Shown here one piece after another: positions 59,223-64,000 of a stretch of 64,000 nucleotides of DNA; position 1 is the first letter of the stretch, and every line of letters starts with the position of its first letter. The DNA lies in contig OZ024849.1 of NCBI GenBank assembly GCA_964017145.1, positions 1,674,001 through 1,738,000 on the forward strand, in the 5' to 3' direction. The notes below the pieces were generated by a model, which was not told where the DNA came from, did no database searches, and worked only from the letters and a program-made list of their open reading frames with translations. The DNA is from Agrocybe praecox. Taxonomy: Eukaryota; Basidiomycota; Agaricomycetes; Agaricales; Agrocybaceae. The position numbers and the translations under genes are program-made.

Positions 59223-60320
59223 TCACCACTCGTCGTCCAAGTCTTGCGCTGGCGGAGCTTCGTCGTCCTCTGCTAAATAAGCCTCACAATCAAGGCTGTA
59301 GTAACCCTCGTCGTTTTCTGGATCGGAGATAAAATCGATGGTTTCCGGACCATCCCGATGCTGCTCGGACGATCCTCGGTGCACGTAAGGTCTATTCGTG
59401 GTAGGCTTCAAGTTCTGCGAGCGAAGTATTAACCGGAAGTCAACTTGTGAAGGCACGACGCTTACCCCTCCCGTCAGCCATGAATATTGGAATTTGAGAC
59501 CACCGAAGAAAACAACGGATGAATCGTTATCCTGGAACGGACATTTAGAAGTTTTTCATCGATTCGCTGTTGGTGATACGCACATTTGCTGTATATTCTC
59601 CCCAGCCTTCGTCACTGCGGTTACGACTCCATTCATTACCAGGGCCAATCGATCCAATCCCTGTGACATCAACTGAAAATCTTACTTCTACGCTCTTTCC
59701 ATGTGCATTCCACATGTTAATTGCACATTCCTTGGTCGTATAAACGGAGGTAACGATCCAGAGCCCGTGTTTCTTCACCTCTGGCCAACGGCTAAGAATT
59801 GGGAGAGAATTGACTCGGCACCAGTTCTTGAACGGCGATGTATGGTAGTAGTGCTCGTGTACGATGGGTGCCTTGGTGAGCAGGAGAGCACCGACGTCTT
59901 TCTCCACCGAGTAGGAGAAGGTGACCGATGCTCCTGCGGGAATACCAAGAGCCATTGCGTCCCTGAAAAGAAAGAATCGTTAGTCGAAATCATTGACCTT
60001 ACTGACTACGACAACACATACACTCCGCCAGATAATTGAGTCTTTCTGGAACGTACATTCGACGAGGTCATTGGTCCCCATTTAATCCCATCTTCCACTG
60101 GTGCCTTTTCCATTTCGTCTTCCACTGCCTTCAGTCCTTTCTTGCTCAGGACGGCCGCATCGCTCTCTAGGTGTGCGATTGGATTCCAGGCTCCGAAGTC
60201 GTCAAAGTACCCGCAAGCCCCTGGATTAAAGATTGAATGAGGAAGAGGCCGGTACAAAGCAATCCCATACGGATGGTTCTTCATAATCCTAGCATATTCT
60301 TGGTCGAGCTGTTTGGACAT
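59223..60320 (-). CDS. Protein of an unnamed fungal family, paralogue 1
   Basis: A 311-aa protein with minus-strand exons 60320-60022, 59962-59584, 59531-59466 and 59414-59223, all introns GT-AG. It starts MSKQLDQEYARIMKNHPYGIALYRPL and contains FNPGACGYFDDFGAWNPIAHL, KWGPMTSSNV, a GAxLLTK stretch, HYYHTSPFKNWC, GLWIVTSVYTTKECAINMW, DEGWGEYT and VVFFGGLKFQYSW; it ends with an acidic tail. A second gene at 61.9-63 kb has the same blocks and the same intron positions. I have seen such basidiomycete proteins annotated only as hypothetical; the combination of a 'PYGIALY..GYFD' N-terminal block with a TKECAINMW block may be a family signature. There is no signal peptide or membrane helix, so it should be intracellular. 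Function is unknown. Confidence 0.75.
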
Positions 60321-61882
60321 TACTAACAGGAAGACAAGTGGAGGATGCCCATTATTAATAAATGGTTGTGACGGCGAGCAATTGTGCCCGTTAATCGATA
60401 ACCTGTCGAACTTTTCGCTCTCACAAATCAAGTCTTCTCCTATCTTTGTGCCTACCTTAGCTACCTTACACTGTACCTGACTGTTGACGTGATCTATATC
60501 ACACTAATGGGGGCCTATTTACTATTTTTGACGCGGTGTGACGCACGTGATGTCATCAGGCAGGCTGTCACGTTGGCCCCTGCCACGGTTAGGAAGATTC
60601 AAGTCAAATTCAAGTTCCCTCTGCTCATAAGAATATTAAAGGTGGCCTGTATCCCCAAAATAAGCTCTAGTAGGAGAAAAACTCGAGGTTCTGGTTCAAT
60701 TTGGTCTGAGACCGAACGCAGACCACTACCTGATACCCTCCGAGTGCCACCATCATGTCAATCCGAAGCCTCCCCCGCAGCAGATCTCTTCCAAAAAGGT
60801 AAAGGGACACTCGTTGTCGCTAGGCTTCACTAACTGCGGAATGTAGGATTGGACGTGAACGAGGCTGGTCTCAACTCGGAGAGGATTTCCTCAAGAAATA
60901 GTTGATATGTTCATTGACCATTTCCACACGGATATAAAAATAAACACTGCCCAAATGTGCTCTTGTCTGCTGTGCTTGGGTTACCCGTAGTCGCTACCAA
61001 TTGTCGCTGCGATACGACGGCTGCATCTTTGCGGGTACCGCCAAAGAACTACCAGTGGTCGAACGCCTGCTGACATGGAGCTGGCGACAGTTGCTACTAA
61101 GGGCCCCCTCATCTGCTATTCGATTCACAAAAGTGGTGCTTCGGAACACTGACTTCGATCCTTCAAGGAATGGGCACGGGTTGTCTAATCGTTCCCTTTC
61201 CTCCATACCCTCCTTTTTAATCTCAGGACAAACATCATGGGACCAGTAATTGAAGATATGAAGTGGATGTTATCGTATGCACCCGACCCAGAGCGCTCTA
61301 CTCTAAACAATTACTGCCATCTTGAAATTCTTTCTGGCCAACTTTGTATTATACAGGATCACTGGAGCCAACTCATGTGGCATTGTCTTCTCCGCAGTCA
61401 GATACGATTGACTTGCATAAATCTCAACTCCATCATCTTTCTTGAGGACGACGAGGATGAAGTGGCATCTATGAATTTTGTGGCATTCTCTCGCTACCTT
61501 CAATTCGTAGGCCCTTTTTCACGATGCTTGAAGCTGCAGTGCAGTTTGACGGTGGAGAAAGCACGACCTCGACTCAGAAATCATTTCCAGCTGACAGATT
61601 TTTCATGTTACGGCCAAGTGATAAATTGCAACCACACCATGGAATCTACTAGGGTACTCAAATGTATCTCGAACAGGAATTACCCAAGTACAAGAGGAAG
61701 GGTCTCATAAATGTGCATCTCAGGGACTATGGAGGAGTGGCAAGCGAGACCTGTCAATGTTCCTGACAGGTAAACAAGGTGCAGACGGACATATTATTGG
61801 GTAACATGAAATACACTACTAGGACCAATAAGCCATTTGTACGGAGGGTATGAAAGATAAATAGATGAGTGTGTTGCGTACC
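60321..61882. other. Intergenic region, no gene recognised
   Basis: About 1.56 kb between the two paralogues. Plus-strand frames at 61001-61249 and 61237-61710 (157 codons) might be relics of a coding gene, but I see no domain and no clear splice structure. Confidence 0.4.
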
Positions 61883-62960
61883 TCATGTGTCGGTTCCTTC
61901 TTCGCCATAGTCCTCACAATCGACCTCAAAAGAAGCCTCTTCATTATCGGGATCAGGGAAAACTGCGATTACGTCTCTAGGAAGGTCTGATGTGTCCCTT
62001 AATGTCTCTTTCTTAACAGGTTGAAGATGCTGTGAGGTGATTAGACGCGCGCTAAAACAAAGACATTGAAACAACTGCGACATACATTTCCAAAACGCCA
62101 AGTGTATTGGAATTTTAAGCCTCCAAAAAATACCACAGACATATCATCTCCCTGTTTGAACCACACAAAAACAAAACCAATAAGTCATACACGATGAGAG
62201 GGTTTTCTCTGACGTACTTCAGTTGTATACTCTCCCCAACCTTCGTCGTTCTGACTTCTATACCATTCCCCACTTGGTCCAGCTTTTCCGAGTCCTGAAA
62301 CTTCGGCCGCAAAGCCAACTTTAAGGCCTCTTCCACGTTTAGTCCACATGTTTATAGCGCATTTCTTCGTTGCATGCGTCGAAGTGACGATCCAGATTCC
62401 GTGTTCTTTAACCTCTGGCCAACGTCGAAGGATAACAAGCGCATTCTTCTTGCACCAGTTCTTAAACGGGGCAGAGTGATAGTAGTGAGTGTGCGTAATA
62501 TGGTTGCTGGTCAAGAGGATAGCACCAGCATCTCTATCGGAGGAGTATGAATATACAGCTGAAGCCGTGATAGGAATTCCAATGGCGGGGTCTCTGCCAA
62601 ACTGATTGTCAGCGATCCCACGGGGTCGTCGAGATTGATGACGACAGCGATCGCGTACATTCCACCGGACAGTTCAACCTTTGTTGCTTTTGTATTCTCA
62701 GAAGTCTTCGGACCCCATTTGATACCAGTATCAATGGGTGCTTTCTCTATCTCATCTTCCATCTCAGAAAGCCCTCTTCGCGCTAGCAGTTCCCGGTCCT
62801 CGAGATGCACGATGGGGTTCCAAGTACCATTATCGTCAAAATAACCGCAGCTTCCGGGATTGAACAAAGATTGGCGTATAGGTCGATATAGGGCTATGCC
62901 ATACGGGTGGTTGCTCATAATATCAGCGTACTGCTGGTCGAGTTTCCATTGCGTAGACAT
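61883..62960 (-). CDS. Protein of an unnamed fungal family, paralogue 2
   Basis: A 296-aa protein with minus-strand exons 62960-62659, 62593-62218, 62151-62086 and 62029-61883. Blocks are the same as in paralogue 1: HPYGIALYRPI, FNPGSCGYFDDNGTWNPIVHL, KWGPKTSENT, GAILLTSNH, HYYHSAPFKNWC, GIWIVTSTHATKKCAINMW, DEGWGEYT, VVFFGGLKFQYTW and an acidic C terminus. Exon 3 has the same length (66 nt) and intron positions match, so they are tandem duplicates in the same orientation. Residues such as the Cys of GYFD and of ECAINMW/KCAINMW are kept. Cytosolic by lack of targeting signals; function is unknown. It is divergent from the TPR gene, 289 bases away. Confidence 0.75.
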
Positions 62961-63249
62961 TGATAGTGATAAGATCCAGATTCCAAAGAGGTGATATGGT
63001 TTATTTCGGAGGCCAAGTTGTCCGATGCCATTCAAGTCAGTGCCTGAATAAACACGGCATCGCCTCCGACAAGTCAGAGGGGTATGCACTCAGTCGGACA
63101 TGACAGGTACGGTAATCGATTCTTATATAACCCTGGTCTGAAAGCTTACTTCTTACTGTTCCTATCCCAGCTTCTAAAGACGAGGTGATCACCACTGCAT
63201 AAAGGCTGAAAATGCGATTGACAAGTATGATACCGCAGACACTGGAAAT

Positions 63250-64000
63250 ATGACCGAGCAAGTCGAGTCTAACGTTCCACCTTCGAAAGAAGCCCTGATT
63301 CGTCGGTTCGATTCCATAACACCCCAGTTTGATATCCTTCGAGCTGAGGAATTTTGCAATGTCGAGGGTTTCCTGGATGGCATTTCGATACCCACCCTTG
63401 AATTTATAGAAAAGGCGACCTCAATAGAACCGAAATTAATTCAAGCAGGCCTCCTCAGCCATCGTAGTGAATTGGAGCTTATGAAGTCCGTTCGTAGCAG
63501 AACAGCTACGGACCTCGAAACTTCGTTATTATTGGGATCGTTGGCCATAAAGATCATGAACAAAGACGACCCCAACCGAGGGATCATCGTCAGCATGTTT
63601 GGACGTGCGCTGAGATGGAAATGGCAGCTTAACAACAAGGAAAATGCCAAGCAGCTCGATGATGCGATATATTACTTCCAGAAGACGGTAGAAACGGAAC
63701 CGGAGAGCGAGGAGAACCGCGCACTCCATTTCGATGACCTTGGATGTGCTCTTTGGGAGAGGTACACACGACAACACGTCGACGATGATTTTCAGGCCTC
63801 TGAACTAGCCTTCAAAGATGCTGCGCACCTTCCTCACTCCGGAAAGCCTATGTTCCTCTCGAATCTTGGAAGGTTGTACAAAGACAAGGCCATTCATACC
63901 GACGATAAGGAGTTGATGAAGAAGAGCTTGGAAGTCCATCTGGAAGCCATCGGCTGTGTCGAAGCTGGCTTCCTCGGCTCTGTTCTATTTCTTCATAAAA
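63250..64000 (+). CDS. TPR-repeat protein, 5' part (possibly a CHAT-domain protein)
   Basis: The frame opens at ATG 63250 and is still open at the right edge, giving 250 codons without introns. The N terminus (MTEQVESNVPPSKEAL) is followed by a helical leader and then degenerate tetratricopeptide repeats: DDAIYYFQKTVETEPESEENRALHFDDLGCALWERY, SELAFKDAAHLP, FLSNLGRLYKDKA and KKSLEVHLEAI. The spacing of 'LG..L..R/K' helices resembles the TPR arrays of mushroom proteins that end with a caspase-like CHAT domain, but that domain would lie outside the window. A TATA-like TATATAA at 63124-63130 is 120 bases upstream. It may be a scaffold in protein complexes or in a cell-death-related pathway; this is inferred. 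Confidence 0.7.
   Translation, partial: MTEQVESNVPPSKEALIRRFDSITPQFDILRAEEFCNVEGFLDGISIPTLEFIEKATSIEPKLIQAGLLSHRSELELMKSVRSRTATDLETSLLLGSLAIKIMNKDDPNRGIIVSMFGRALRWKWQLNNKENAKQLDDAIYYFQKTVETEPESEENRALHFDDLGCALWERYTRQHVDDDFQASELAFKDAAHLPHSGKPMFLSNLGRLYKDKAIHTDDKELMKKSLEVHLEAIGCVEAGFLGSVLFLHK

Noticed and set aside
61001..61710. Two plus-strand frames as an F-box or LRR gene
   Set aside because: No F-box motif, no leucine periodicity and no convincing splice join; listed only as intergenic.

Overview
The window is nuclear DNA of a basidiomycete fungus, most likely a mushroom-forming Agaricomycete. Genes are split by many short GT-AG introns (mostly 48-70 nt, often with a CTAAC/CTAAT branch site). 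The gene families are typical of that group: DUF6534-type membrane proteins, many fast-evolving F-box proteins, a fungalysin, AUR1, a CHAT-style TPR protein, and expanded families without a known function. All exon structures were built by hand from splice signals and reading-frame checks; there is no transcript support.

Layout. 0-6 kb holds housekeeping genes: the start of a minus-strand gene at the left edge, O-acetylhomoserine sulfhydrylase (MET17) and a Rab18-like GTPase. 6-12 kb holds two tandem minus-strand DUF6534 membrane proteins; a third lies at 23-25 kb on plus. 13-22 kb holds a secreted fungalysin (M36), a small MYND-finger protein, a single-exon F-box protein and an AT-hook protein. 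27-32.4 kb is the most interesting part: two minus-strand UstYa-type oxidase genes and a plus-strand gene for a secreted precursor with 13 nearly identical repeats (core EEFTDDVQSHYN) separated by Arg or Arg-Arg. 33-46 kb holds AUR1 (inositol phosphorylceramide synthase), a frameshifted amidohydrolase, an F-box protein and a RhoGEF. 46-58.6 kb is accessory and decaying: an F-box gene with one nonsense codon, a broken UstYa copy, two disordered basic proteins sharing a C-terminal motif, a tandem F-box duplication whose second copy is frameshifted, and a Ser/Asp-rich repeat protein. 59-64 kb holds two paralogues of a family I cannot name and the start of a TPR protein running off the right edge.

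How the genes work together. The 27-32 kb block has the logic of a fungal ribosomally synthesised peptide pathway of the dikaritin (ustiloxin/asperipin) kind: a secreted, kexin-cleavable repeat precursor plus membrane-anchored UstYa oxidases that would cross-link the repeats. The repeat sequence is unlike any such core I know. The broken UstYa copy at 50-51 kb shows that the oxidase family duplicated and decayed locally. The other genes look unrelated to this pathway. No tRNA, rRNA, intact transposon or CRISPR array was recognised.
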